Shown here: piece by piece, positions 34,686-43,132 of the stretch
Layout: the number at the start of each line of letters is the position of its first letter
Position numbering within the stretch: the first letter of the stretch is position 1
Assembly (NCBI RefSeq): GCF_001298675.1
Contig: NZ_CYIG01000011.1
Location: 1-64,000 of the forward strand
DNA: 64,000 bases
From: Paenacidovorax caeni
GTDB lineage: Bacteria; Pseudomonadota; Gammaproteobacteria; Burkholderiales; Burkholderiaceae_C
Reading direction: 5' to 3'
The notes under the pieces: generated by a model
Told to the model about the DNA's origin: nothing
Databases searched by the model: none
What the model saw: the letters and a program-made list of their open reading frames with translations, nothing else
Translations under genes and position numbers: made by a program

Positions 34686-36275
34686 CTACGCGGCAGCGCG
34701 CAGCAAATCCACCGCCTTCTCGGCGATCATCACCGTCGGCGCATTGGTATTGCCGCTGACGATGCGCGGCATGATCGACGCATCGACCACGCGCAAGCCT
34801 TCCAGGCCATGCACGCGCAGCTGGCTGTCCACCACGTCCAGCGGCCCCGGCCCCATGCGGCAGCTGCCCACGGGGTGGTAGATGGTGTCGGCGTACTGGC
34901 GGATGTACTGCTCAATCTGCGCCTCGGTCTGCGCCTGGGCCAGGGCCTGCCCCTCGCGCCCGCCATACTGCGCCAGTGCAGGCTGCTGCAGGATGGCGCG
35001 CGAGATCTGAAAGCCCCGCACCATGCGCACCATGTCATCGGGGTCGGCCAAGAAGTTGGGGTCGACCAGTGGCAGCTGCAGCGGGTCGCTGCTGGCCAGG
35101 CGCACGCTGCCCCGGCTCTTAGGCTGCAGCAGGCAGACGTGGCACGAGTAGCCGTGGCCGAACACGGTCTTGCGCCCGTGATCCACCAGTTTGCCGATGA
35201 CAAAGTGCAGCTGCAGGTCTGGCGCCGCCTCTTCGGGGCGGCTCTTGAGAAAGCCCCCGGCCTCGGCGAAGTTCGACGTGAGTGGGCCCGTGCGCTGGCG
35301 GCGCCATTCGCGGATGCTACGCAGCACGTTCAGCCCGCCGCGCAGCGACAGGCCAAACAGGTCGGTCAGCCCGGGCGCGTTCACCACCTGCACCACGTCG
35401 GGATGGTCGTGCAGGTGGCGGCCTACGCCGGGCAGGTGGTGCAGCACCGCGATACCGTGGCGCTGCAGCTCATCGGCGGGCCCCACGCCCGAGAGCATGA
35501 GCAGCTGCGGCGACAGCAGCGCGCCTGCGCTCAGCAGCACCTCGCGCCGCGCGCGCGCCTGCTGCAGCTGCCCACCCTGGCGGTATTCCACGCCCACGGC
35601 GCGGCGGCCCTCGAACAGGATGCGCGTGGCCTGCGCCCCCGTGACGACGTGCAGATTCGGCCGCCCCAGGTGCGGCGTCAGGTAGCCCTTGGCCGTGCTG
35701 TGGCGCTCGCCGTTCTTGTGCGTGACCTGGTACAGGCCCACGCCCTCCTGCGTGGCGCCGTTGAAGTCGCGGTTGTGCACATGGCCGGCCTGCACGGCGG
35801 CATCGACGAACACCTGGCTGAAGCGGTTGGGCGAGCGCAGGTCGGCCACGTTGAATGGGCCACCCTGGCCGTGCCAGGCGTCTGCGCCGCGCTCGTTGTG
35901 CTCGGCGCGCTGGAAGTAGGGGAGCACGTCGCTCCAGCCCCAGCCGGGGTTGCCCTGCGCGGCCCAGTGGTCGTAGTCGGCGTGCTGGCCCCGGATGTAG
36001 ACCATGGCGTTGACCGAGCTGGAGCCGCCCAGCACCTTGCCGCGCGGCTGGTAGCCGCGCCGCCCGCCCAGCCCGGGCTGCGGCACGGTGGAGAAGCCCC
36101 AGCCGAACATCTCGTACTTGGCCATGGCGGCCAGCCCGCCGGGGCAGTGGATGAACACGCTCTTGTCGGCCCCGCCAGCCTCCAGCAGGCACACGCGCAC
36201 CTGGGGGTCCTCGGTCAGCCGGCCTGCCAGCACGGCCCCCGCCGAGCCGCCGCCGATCACGATGTAGTCGAACAT
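34686..36275 (-). CDS. GMC family FAD-dependent alcohol/choline dehydrogenase
   Basis: The protein has 529 aa. The ADP-binding fold [21 protein letters not shown] opens the protein. GMC signature 1 is [18 protein letters not shown] and signature 2 is [16 protein letters not shown]; the catalytic His-Asn pair is in [11 protein letters not shown] and [16 protein letters not shown]. It oxidises an alcohol with FAD and passes electrons onward. AlkJ-like or BetA-like activity is possible and cannot be separated by eye; no betaine genes are adjacent. It is divergent from the hydroxyacyl-CoA dehydrogenase gene with 129 bases between. Confidence 0.92.
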   Translation of the reverse strand: MFDYIVIGGGSAGAVLAGRLTEDPQVRVCLLEAGGADKSVFIHCPGGLAAMAKYEMFGWGFSTVPQPGLGGRRGYQPRGKVLGGSSSVNAMVYIRGQHADYDHWAAQGNPGWGWSDVLPYFQRAEHNERGADAWHGQGGPFNVADLRSPNRFSQVFVDAAVQAGHVHNRDFNGATQEGVGLYQVTHKNGERHSTAKGYLTPHLGRPNLHVVTGAQATRILFEGRRAVGVEYRQGGQLQQARARREVLLSAGALLSPQLLMLSGVGPADELQRHGIAVLHHLPGVGRHLHDHPDVVQVVNAPGLTDLFGLSLRGGLNVLRSIREWRRQRTGPLTSNFAEAGGFLKSRPEEAAPDLQLHFVIGKLVDHGRKTVFGHGYSCHVCLLQPKSRGSVRLASSDPLQLPLVDPNFLADPDDMVRMVRGFQISRAILQQPALAQYGGREGQALAQAQTEAQIEQYIRQYADTIYHPVGSCRMGPGPLDVVDSQLRVHGLEGLRVVDASIMPRIVSGNTNAPTVMIAEKAVDLLRAAA

Positions 36276-36404
36276 GGGAAACCGTCTCCTTGTCGTTGTC
36301 AGGCTGGTGACATTGCCCGACTGATCGATTCACGATAACCGAAGCTCCCTGCGAATGCCGGTACCATGCCCGGTGTTCGTTTCACTTTGAAGAGAGTTCT
36401 CTAT

Positions 36405-37253
36405 ATGACGATCCAAACCGTCGGCATCATCGGCGCGGGCACCATGGGCAACGGCATCGCCCAGGCCTGCGCAGTCTCTGGCATCAACGTGGTCATGGTG
36501 GACATCTCCGATGCCGCCGTGCAAAAAGGCATCGCCACCGTGGCGGGCAGCCTCGACCGCCTGATCAAGAAAGAAAAGATCACCGCGGCCGACAAGGACG
36601 CCGCCCTGGCGCGCATCAAGGGTTCCACGCGCTACGAAGACCTGCAGTCCGCACAGCTGGTCATCGAGGCCGCCACGGAAAATTACGAGCTGAAGCTGAA
36701 GATCCTCAAGCAGGCTGACGCGCTGCTGGCACCCGAGGTCATCATCGCCTCGAACACCTCGTCCATCTCCATCACCAAACTGGCCGCCGCCACTAGCCGC
36801 GCCGACAAGTTCATCGGCATGCACTTCTTCAACCCGGTGCCGATGATGGCGCTGGTGGAGATCATCCGCGGCCTGCAGACCTCCGACGCCACGCACGACG
36901 CCGTAAAGGCCCTGGCCGAGCGCCTGGGCAAGAGCCCCATCACCGTGAAGAACGCGCCCGGTTTCGTGGTGAACCGCATCCTGGTGCCGATGATCAACGA
37001 GGCCTTCTTCGTGCTGGCCGAGGGGCTGGCCACGCCCGAGGACATCGACGCCGGCATGAAGCTGGGCTGCAACCAGCCCATCGGCCCGCTGGCGCTGGCC
37101 GACATGGTGGGCCTGGACGTGTGCCTGGCCGTGATGGACGTGTACCTGGCCGAATTCGGCGACAGCAAGTACCGCGCCTGCCCGCTGCTCAAGGAATACG
37201 TGGCCGCCGGCCGCCTGGGCCGCAAGACCGGGCGCGGTGTGTACAGCTACTGA
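36405..37253 (+). CDS. 3-hydroxybutyryl-CoA (3-hydroxyacyl-CoA) dehydrogenase
   Basis: This 282-aa cytosolic NAD(P)-dependent enzyme interconverts 3-hydroxyacyl-CoA and 3-oxoacyl-CoA. The Rossmann motif GIIGAGTMGNGIAQACA, the substrate and catalytic elements SNTSSISITKLA and GMHFFNPVPMMALVEII (catalytic His), KNAPGFVVNRIL, and the C-terminal GRKTGRGVYSY are intact. The ATG at 36405 gives MTIQTVGIIGAGTMG; an upstream in-frame ATG would add 13 unconserved residues. The gene ends at a strong terminator 28 bases later. Confidence 0.95.
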   Translation: MTIQTVGIIGAGTMGNGIAQACAVSGINVVMVDISDAAVQKGIATVAGSLDRLIKKEKITAADKDAALARIKGSTRYEDLQSAQLVIEAATENYELKLKILKQADALLAPEVIIASNTSSISITKLAAATSRADKFIGMHFFNPVPMMALVEIIRGLQTSDATHDAVKALAERLGKSPITVKNAPGFVVNRILVPMINEAFFVLAEGLATPEDIDAGMKLGCNQPIGPLALADMVGLDVCLAVMDVYLAEFGDSKYRACPLLKEYVAAGRLGRKTGRGVYSY

Positions 37254-37274
37254 GCTGCCCGCTTAAGCTCCTGA

Positions 37275-37364
37275 TTAGATAGCTGCTGGCGCTTGCCCAG
37301 TCCGGGTTTCAGATGGTTTTCCACCTGAAAACCGGACTGGGCAAGCGCCAGCAGCTCTTTTTTT
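37275..37364. terminator. long hairpin terminator made of two inverted repeat A copies (10a/10b)
   Basis: The arms AGCTGCTGGCGCTTGCCCAG plus TCCGG (37281-37305) and their exact complement (37332-37356) give 25 uninterrupted pairs. An inner stem (GTTTCAGATGG against CCACCTGAAAA, with one bulge and one mismatch) surrounds a TTTT loop. Seven T follow (37358-37364). It is well placed to terminate the hydroxyacyl-CoA dehydrogenase transcript and isolate the ohrR promoter. Confidence 0.9.
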
Positions 37365-37402
37365 AATAGTACCTGTTGACCCTTTTCCTTTCGTGGCCTC
37401 CT

Positions 37403-37430
37403 GCAATTAAATTGCACACAATTTAATTGC
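37403..37430. promoter_or_regulatory. OhrR operator
   Basis: GCAATTAAATTG-CACA-CAATTTAATTGC is a 28-base inverted repeat with perfect arms. AT-rich palindromes built on AATT/ATTG are the known OhrR binding sites. It lies 16 bases before the ohrR start, where it would block transcription and also autoregulate ohrR. Confidence 0.8.
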
Positions 37431-37446
37431 CAACAATAATTCACCC

Positions 37447-37896
37447 ATGCACACGACGCCCTCCTCTTCCGAACGGCTGCGGCTGGACAACCAGGTCTGC
37501 TTCGCGCTGTATTCGGCGTCCCTGGCCATGACCAAGCTGTACAAGCCGCTGCTTGACGCGCTCGGCCTGACCTACCCGCAGTACCTGGTGATGCTCGTGC
37601 TGTGGGAGCAGGACGGCCTCACCGTGTCCGAACTGGGCGAACGCCTGTACCTGGACTCGGGCACGCTCACGCCGCTGCTCAAGCGGCTGGAGGCAGCCGG
37701 CCTGTTGGCGCGCCAGCGCGACGCGCAGGACGAGCGCCGCGTGCGCGTCATGCTGACCGACCCGGGCCGCGCCCTGCGCCAGCAGGCCGAAGGCATTCCC
37801 GCCTGCATGCTGCAGCGCATGCAGTGCAGCCCGCCGGAACTCATGGACCTCAAGAACCGGCTGCACGCCTTGCGCAGCCACCTCGCCAGCGCGTAG
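37447..37896 (+). CDS. ohrR: organic-peroxide-sensing MarR-family repressor
   Basis: This 149-aa winged-helix repressor senses organic hydroperoxides through an N-terminal reactive Cys, here in [13 protein letters not shown], the hallmark OhrR segment. The DNA-binding region [30 protein letters not shown] and wing [14 protein letters not shown] follow. Additional cysteines are Cys119 and Cys126 (approximate), as in two-Cys type OhrR. The target ohr gene follows after 58 bases, and the operator lies directly upstream. Confidence 0.95.
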   Translation: MHTTPSSSERLRLDNQVCFALYSASLAMTKLYKPLLDALGLTYPQYLVMLVLWEQDGLTVSELGERLYLDSGTLTPLLKRLEAAGLLARQRDAQDERRVRVMLTDPGRALRQQAEGIPACMLQRMQCSPPELMDLKNRLHALRSHLASA

Positions 37897-37954
37897 CCTC
37901 GCGCGCGCCGGCCCATCCCGCCCGCACCGGGCACCTCGCTGAAAGGAAAGCACC

Positions 37955-38371
37955 ATGGCATCGCTCGACAAAGTCCTCTACACCGCCCGCGCCCACACCA
38001 CCGGCGGCCGCGACGGCGCCTCGCGCACCGACGACGGGCGCCTGGACGTGACCCTCTCCTCTCCCGGCACCAGCGGCAGCGGCACCAACCCCGAGCAGCT
38101 CTTCGCCGCGGGTTACTCGGCGTGCTTCATCGGCGCACTCAAGGCCGTGGCGGCGCGCCAGAAGCTGGCACTGCCGCAGGACGTGGCGATCGACGCCGAG
38201 GTGGACCTGGGCACCCTTCCCAACGCCTACGGCATCGCCGCACGCCTGACCGTGCACCTGCCCGGCATGGACCGCACCACCGCCCAGGCGCTGGTGGAGG
38301 CCGCACACCAGGTCTGCCCCTACTCCAACGCCACGCGCGGCAACATCGACGTGACCCTGACGCTGGCCTGA
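37955..38371 (+). CDS. ohr: organic hydroperoxide resistance protein (OsmC family peroxiredoxin)
   Basis: Ohr (138 aa) reduces fatty-acid and other organic hydroperoxides using two cysteines and lipoylated partners. The catalytic Cys are in [14 protein letters not shown] and [13 protein letters not shown]; the conserved Arg and Glu (GRDGASR, NPEQLF) are present. GAAAGGAAAG lies just upstream of the ATG. It is the regulated target of OhrR, and its own upstream gap shows no second clear operator, so it may be co-transcribed with ohrR. Confidence 0.96.
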   Translation: MASLDKVLYTARAHTTGGRDGASRTDDGRLDVTLSSPGTSGSGTNPEQLFAAGYSACFIGALKAVAARQKLALPQDVAIDAEVDLGTLPNAYGIAARLTVHLPGMDRTTAQALVEAAHQVCPYSNATRGNIDVTLTLA

Positions 38372-38427
38372 ACCCCAGGTTTTCCCTAGGCACCGGCGCA
38401 AGATTGCGCTCAGCTTGGCGCGCCATG

Positions 38428-38448
38428 ATGGGGGCTGGAGCCCCCCAT
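38428..38448 (+). promoter_or_regulatory. hairpin over the ribosome site and start of the phosphoesterase gene
   Basis: GGGGGC (38430-38435) pairs with GCCCCC around TGGA. The apparent Shine-Dalgarno GGAG is split between loop and stem, and the ATG at 38447 directly follows the 3' arm. ATG...CAT at the outer edges could pair as well. It may hold translation low; this is a prediction from sequence. Confidence 0.4.
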
Positions 38449-39205
38449 GAAAATCGCCCTGCTGTCCGACATCCACGCCAACCGCCAGGCCTTGGACGCC
38501 TGCCTCGCACACGCCCGCGCCCAGGGTGCACGGCAATTCGCCCTGCTCGGCGACCTGGTGGGCTACGGCGGTGAACCGGCCGCCGTGGTGGACCAGGCCA
38601 TGGCCCTGGCACAGGAGGGCGCGCTCATCGTCCAGGGCAACCATGACGCCGCCGCCGTCACCCCGCCCGCGCAGGCCACGCAGCTGGGCGAGCAAAGCGC
38701 GCAGTGGACGCACGCGCAGCTCAGCGCCGCGCAGCGCGAGTTCCTCGCCACCCGCCCCCTCACCGCGCGCCTGGGGCCCTACGCGCTGCTGGCGCACGCC
38801 AGCGCCGACCAGCCCGGGCGCTGGCACTACATCAGCGACGGCGCAGCGGCGGAGCGCAGCATGTCGGCCGCGAGCCTGCTCGACCCATCGATCCGCTACG
38901 TCTTCAGCGGCCACGTGCACGAGCAAGCCCTGTACTTCCTCACGCCCACGGCCAAGCTCATGCGGTTCGCCCCCCAGCCCGGCGTGCCCGTGCCCGTGCC
39001 CATGCACCGGCAGTGGCTGGCCATCGTCGGCTCGGTAGGCCAGCCGCGCGACCGCGACACGCGCGCCATGTACGCGCTGTTCGACGAACAGGCCTGTAGC
39101 CTCACCTTCCACCGCGTGCCCTACGACCACGCGGCCGCCGCCGCTGCCATCCGCGCCGCGCCGCTGCCGGCGTTCTTCGCCGACCGGCTGGAGACGGGCC
39201 GATGA
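38447..39205 (+). CDS. metallophosphoesterase (calcineurin-like)
   Basis: This 252-aa binuclear metallophosphoesterase carries LSDIHANRQAL, LGDLVGYGGEPA, VQGNHDAA and FSGHVHEQALYF, the complete set of metal ligands (DxH, GDxxxxG, GNHD, GHxH). The GDxVGYGxxP form is found in small bacterial phosphoesterases. The stop overlaps the kinase start by four bases (ATGA), so it may dephosphorylate proteins or a signalling nucleotide in the same pathway (inference). Confidence 0.9.
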   Translation: MKIALLSDIHANRQALDACLAHARAQGARQFALLGDLVGYGGEPAAVVDQAMALAQEGALIVQGNHDAAAVTPPAQATQLGEQSAQWTHAQLSAAQREFLATRPLTARLGPYALLAHASADQPGRWHYISDGAAAERSMSAASLLDPSIRYVFSGHVHEQALYFLTPTAKLMRFAPQPGVPVPVPMHRQWLAIVGSVGQPRDRDTRAMYALFDEQACSLTFHRVPYDHAAAAAAIRAAPLPAFFADRLETGR

Positions 39206-40641
39206 AACTGCTGGCGCCCGGCACGGAAGTCGATGGCTTCGTGGTGCGCGAGTGCATCCACGCGGGCGGCATGGCGCACATCTACGCCGTGGCCTACGCG
39301 CAGCAGGCGCGCGACCCCGGCTTCTCCCTGGCCATGAAGATCCCGCGCATGACAGCGGGCGACGGCGCCGAGAACATCGTCAGCTTCGAAGTCGAGCTGC
39401 AGATCCTGCCGGTGCTCAGCGGCCCGCACGTACCGCGCTTCGTCGCCGCGGGCGACTTGCTGCGCCTGCCCTACCTGGTGATGGAGTACGTGCCCGGCCA
39501 AACGCTGCAGCACTGGCTCGACCAGCCCGAGCGCCCCGACGCAGCCACCGTGGCCCAGCTGGGCAGCGCCATGGCGCTGGCCGCGCACAGCCTGCACCAG
39601 CAAAACTGCTGCCACCTCGACCTCAAGCCCGGCAACGTGCTCATCAAGCCCGACGGCAGCGCCGTGCTGTTGGACTTCGGCCTGTCGTGCCACGCCCACT
39701 ACCCCGACCTGCTGGCCGAGGAAATGCGCAAGGCCGTGGGCTCGCCCGCCTGGATCGCGCCCGAGCAGGTGGTGGGCGTGCGTGGCGACCTGCGCAGCGA
39801 CATCTTCGCCATCGGCGTCATGCTCTACGAGCTGGCCACGGGCGCGCTGCCCTTCGGCGCGCCCACCACGCAAGGCGGGCTACGCCAGCGCCTGTGGATG
39901 ACGCCCGCGCCGCCGCGCGCGCACCGCCCCGACCTGCCCGAGTGGCTGCAGGAAATCATCCTGCGCTGCCTGGAGCCCGAGGCCGCGCAGCGCTACCCCT
40001 CGGCCGCGCACCTAGCGTTCGACCTGGCGAATCCGGGCCAGGTGCCCATCACCGAGCGCGGCCGGCGCACGCGCGGCCCCGGCGTGCGCGCGCACCTCAA
40101 GCGCTGGCTCAAGGCCGCAGGCATGCACTACCAGCCCAGCCCGCTGCCCACCAGCCAGATCGAGGAGGCGCCCATCCTCATGGTCGCCGTGCCGCACCAG
40201 GACGTGCAGGACGCCACCCTGTACTCGCTGCGCGAGGCCGTGGCGCGCTCGCTCGGCATCCGCCCCGGCGCACGGCTGGCCTGCGTCACCGTGCTCTCGC
40301 CCTCGGCCAGCAGCACCTCGGACGCCGGGCGCAGCGAGACCACGCTGCACCGCACGCACCTGGCACGGCTCAAGGCCTGGGCGCAACCGCTGCCGCTGGC
40401 CGGGCACAGCGTGAGCTACCACGTGCTGGAGGCCAGCGACGTCGGCCAGGCCCTGGTGCGCTACGCCGAGGGCAACCGCGTCGGCCTGATGATCCTGGGC
40501 GCGGCCACGCACGGGCTGCAATTGCAGCGCTTCATCGACACGGTGCCGATCCGTGTGGCGCGCGAGGCGCCGTGCACCGTCATCCTGGTCAAGCAGCAAC
40601 TGCCGTTCGAGCAGCTGCACGCATCCGGCACCTCGCCATGA
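39202..40641 (+). CDS. Ser/Thr protein kinase with C-terminal UspA-like domain
   Basis: The protein has 479 aa. The kinase domain (about 10-275) has glycine-loop HAGGMAHIY, Lys in LAMKIP, catalytic loop HLDLKPGN, metal DFG in LLDFGLS, and activation end GSPAWIAPEQ; all catalytic residues are present. Residues about 325-470 resemble a universal-stress-protein domain (ILMVAVPHQD...VGLMILGAATHG...APCTVILVK), which in other proteins binds ATP or acts in stress responses. No membrane helix is seen. The gene overlaps the phosphoesterase gene and is followed by another kinase-like gene, so this is a three-gene signalling unit. Confidence 0.92.
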   Translation: MKLLAPGTEVDGFVVRECIHAGGMAHIYAVAYAQQARDPGFSLAMKIPRMTAGDGAENIVSFEVELQILPVLSGPHVPRFVAAGDLLRLPYLVMEYVPGQTLQHWLDQPERPDAATVAQLGSAMALAAHSLHQQNCCHLDLKPGNVLIKPDGSAVLLDFGLSCHAHYPDLLAEEMRKAVGSPAWIAPEQVVGVRGDLRSDIFAIGVMLYELATGALPFGAPTTQGGLRQRLWMTPAPPRAHRPDLPEWLQEIILRCLEPEAAQRYPSAAHLAFDLANPGQVPITERGRRTRGPGVRAHLKRWLKAAGMHYQPSPLPTSQIEEAPILMVAVPHQDVQDATLYSLREAVARSLGIRPGARLACVTVLSPSASSTSDAGRSETTLHRTHLARLKAWAQPLPLAGHSVSYHVLEASDVGQALVRYAEGNRVGLMILGAATHGLQLQRFIDTVPIRVAREAPCTVILVKQQLPFEQLHASGTSP

Positions 40642-40703
40642 GGGAGCGCGGCAGGCCGCCAGGCGCCCTGCATCGCAGCCACCGCCGGGAGACAATGCCA
40701 GGC

Positions 40704-41729
40704 ATGACCCCTGACGCCCCAGCCCCCTACGCCCAGCTCACCCCCACCGCCGTGCTCGACGCCCTGGCCAGCGTGGGCCTGTATGGCGACGGCCGCCTCA
40801 CAGCCCTGGGCTCGTACGAAAACCGCGTGTACCAGGCCGTGCTGGAGGACGGCTCGCGCGTGGTCGCCAAGTTCTACCGCCCCGGGCGCTGGAGCGAAGC
40901 GCAGATTCTGGAAGAACATGCCTTCGCCCAGGAACTGGAGGCGGCCGAAGTGCCGATCGTGGCGCCGCTCATGCTCCATGGCCGCACGCTGCACCACCAC
41001 GCGGGCTTCGCCTTCTCGGTCAGCCCCTGGCGCGGCGGACGCACGCCGGAGCTGGAGGATTTCGAAACGCTGGAGTGGCTGGGCCGGTTTCTCGCACGCA
41101 TCCACAACGTGGGCGCGACGCACCCCTTCGCGCACCGGCCCGCGCTGGATCTGCGCCACTTCGGCCATGCGCCGTACGATGCGCTGCTGGCCGGGCAGCA
41201 CATTCCCCTGGACCAGCAGTCGGCCTGGTGCGCCGCCTGCAAAGAAGCTCTTGAATTGATAGCTGGTAGCGCTTGCCATACAAGCGCTGGAGGCCAATTT
41301 GGCTTGCAAGACGCAACCATCCTCCGCCTGCACGGCGACTGCCACCCCGGCAACGTGTTGTGGACGCCCGTGGATGCGCAAGGCGGCGGCCCGCACTTCG
41401 TGGACCTAGACGACGCGCGCATGGGCCCGGCCGTGCAGGACCTGTGGATGCTGCTGTCAGGCGAGCGACGCCAGCGCACGCAACAGCTCGCGGCGCTGCT
41501 GGACGGCTACGAGCAGCTGCGCCCTTTCGACCGGCGCGAGCTGGCGCTGATTGAGCCGCTGCGCACGCTGCGCCTGATCCACTACAGCGCCTGGCTGGCG
41601 CAGCGCTGGAGCGACCCGATCTTCCCGATCAACTTCCCCTGGTTCGGCACCAGCACCTACTGGCAAGGCCAGGTGGACATGCTGCGCGAGCAGATCGAGG
41701 CCATGCAGGAGCCGCCCCTGGTGGCCTGA
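40704..41729 (+). CDS. srkA: stress-response Ser/Thr kinase, SrkA/YihE-like
   Basis: The 341-aa protein is an aminoglycoside-phosphotransferase-fold kinase. It has GSYENRVYQAVLEDGSRVVAKFYRP (nucleotide loop and Lys), the catalytic loop LHGDCHPGNVLW (His about residue 210), and FVDLDDARMGPAVQDLWML (metal Asp). In E. coli, SrkA counters stress-induced death. Residues about 180-202 (LELIAGSACHTSAGGQFGLQ) are encoded by a repeat A copy and end a few residues before the catalytic loop. The start at 40704 is preferred to one 9 bases upstream because of ribosome-site spacing; both are possible. Confidence 0.9.
   Translation: MTPDAPAPYAQLTPTAVLDALASVGLYGDGRLTALGSYENRVYQAVLEDGSRVVAKFYRPGRWSEAQILEEHAFAQELEAAEVPIVAPLMLHGRTLHHHAGFAFSVSPWRGGRTPELEDFETLEWLGRFLARIHNVGATHPFAHRPALDLRHFGHAPYDALLAGQHIPLDQQSAWCAACKEALELIAGSACHTSAGGQFGLQDATILRLHGDCHPGNVLWTPVDAQGGGPHFVDLDDARMGPAVQDLWMLLSGERRQRTQQLAALLDGYEQLRPFDRRELALIEPLRTLRLIHYSAWLAQRWSDPIFPINFPWFGTSTYWQGQVDMLREQIEAMQEPPLVA
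41242..41310 (+). repeat. repeat A copy 11, inside srkA
   Basis: TTGAATTGATAGCTGGTAGC, then GCTTGCCATACAAGCGCTGG, then AGGCCAATTTGGCTTG: one of the best-preserved full copies. It is read in sense as L-I-A-G-S-A-C-H-T-S-A-G-G-Q, the common frame. Confidence 0.9.
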
Positions 41730-41738
41730 GCGCAAGGT

Positions 41739-42494
41739 TCAGCGCCGCCGGCGCGACGGCAGCACGGCAGCGGCGCTGGAGGAGATCTCGCCGCGCTGCG
41801 GCGCGGGCTGCGCTGCCACCGGGGCCGCAACGGGCGCCTGCGGCGCGGGCGCTGCCGCCACAGGCGCGGGCGCCAGCGAGGCGCGCCAGGCACTCACCAG
41901 CACGTCGTTGACGAAGTGCCGCTCCAGCCACAGCCAGACCAGCACGGGCGCCAGCGTGGGCACCACCAGCGCGCCAAGCTGGTAGCCGTAGATGATGGCC
42001 TCCATCTGCCCCTGCTCGACCTTGAGCACGCGCGCGTCCAGCCCCGTGGCCAGCAACAGCTGCATCAGCAGGTGCATGGCCAGGCTGAACGCCTGCGCCG
42101 GCTGCAGCAGCGCATAGCCCGCGAGCACGCGCCAGCCGCGCCCGCGCTTGCGCTGCAGCACCTGCGCCGCCAGCATCAACGCCAGGAAGATGGGCAAGCC
42201 GTAGGCGTAGCGGCCCGGCTCGGCGTCAAGGGTGATCTCGGCCTGGCGCCAGCCGGTCTGCGCGGTGGCAATGGCCACCGATGAATCCAGCACCACCGCC
42301 TGCCCCGGCTCCGCGTGCACCACGCGCACCCACTGCGGCGCGGCCTGCTCCAGCCCGGCCTTGGCCATCAGCGCGGCGGGGTAGGCCACCCAGCGCGCCA
42401 CCTGGAGCCAGGCCAGAGTAATCAGGATGACACCGAGGAAGGCGGTGAACGCGAAGCGCCACAGCGGTGGCAAACGGGTGAACAAGCGCACCAT
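41739..42494 (-). CDS. exosortase H-associated membrane protein
   Basis: This 251-aa membrane protein has an N-terminal helix (about 10-33), an extracytoplasmic segment (about 45-85), two or more later helices (about 95-110, 120-150, 165-185) and an alanine/proline-rich C-terminal tail. It matches the type of protein that accompanies exosortase H. The start at 42494 is supported by GGAGGG 3-8 bases upstream, and it begins 8 bases after the exosortase stop. It probably works with XrtH in protein sorting at the envelope. Confidence 0.8.
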   Translation of the reverse strand: MVRLFTRLPPLWRFAFTAFLGVILITLAWLQVARWVAYPAALMAKAGLEQAAPQWVRVVHAEPGQAVVLDSSVAIATAQTGWRQAEITLDAEPGRYAYGLPIFLALMLAAQVLQRKRGRGWRVLAGYALLQPAQAFSLAMHLLMQLLLATGLDARVLKVEQGQMEAIIYGYQLGALVVPTLAPVLVWLWLERHFVNDVLVSAWRASLAPAPVAAAPAPQAPVAAPVAAQPAPQRGEISSSAAAVLPSRRRR

Positions 42495-42502
42495 GCCCTC
42501 CT

Positions 42503-43033
42503 TCACGCCGCCACGGCGGCTGGCGGCACGGGGGGCTCCTGCGGCGGCGCTGCCGGGGCCTTGCTGCCGGCGCGCACCCACACCAGCCAGACGACCAGTA
42601 CGTCGAGCATGATCAGCGCCTGCCACAGGTACTCGTGCGCGAAATCGAATACGTCCATGTCCCACTGCCCCAAGTAGAACAGGCTGATGACGCGCACCAC
42701 GTTCAGCGCCTGCACGGCGACGAAGCCCGCCACCAGCCCCACCAGCTTGTGGCGCCACGAGGCCGGGAACGCCATGATGGCGGCGAACAGCACGATGCAG
42801 GCCTCAATGCCGTTGCAACCCGGCTCGATCGACACGCCAAAGCCCGTCTGTGCATTCCACAGCACCTTGCCTGCCGCCGTGGCCGTGCTGTCGAACCACG
42901 TCACCAGTCCCGCACAGATGCGCGCCAGCAGCGCCGTCCAGGGCAGCACCAGATGCTGCTGCACCCACCCGAGCATGTTGATGCCGAACAGGGTGAGCTG
43001 CAGCGCCAGAAAGACCAGAAAGAAACGCAACAT
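42503..43033 (-). CDS. xrtH: exosortase H
   Basis: This 176-aa multi-span transpeptidase-like protein cleaves and transfers proteins bearing a C-terminal sorting tail. The catalytic triad of exosortases is visible: Cys in PGCNGIEAC, Arg in ALNVVRVISLFY, and His in FAHEYLWQAL. Its short length fits the XrtH subtype. The start at 43033 (MLRFFLVF) is chosen as family-like; an ATG three codons upstream is possible. No substrate with a recognisable sorting tail lies in this window. Confidence 0.88.
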   Translation of the reverse strand: MLRFFLVFLALQLTLFGINMLGWVQQHLVLPWTALLARICAGLVTWFDSTATAAGKVLWNAQTGFGVSIEPGCNGIEACIVLFAAIMAFPASWRHKLVGLVAGFVAVQALNVVRVISLFYLGQWDMDVFDFAHEYLWQALIMLDVLVVWLVWVRAGSKAPAAPPQEPPVPPAAVAA

Positions 43034-43132
43034 GGCGGGCATTATCCCTGGCGACCACGCAGGGCGCCACTCACGGATGCGCACGTGGCGCCTCGCCTCC
43101 CCGTACACTTTCGCACGCTTTTGACCGCCCCC

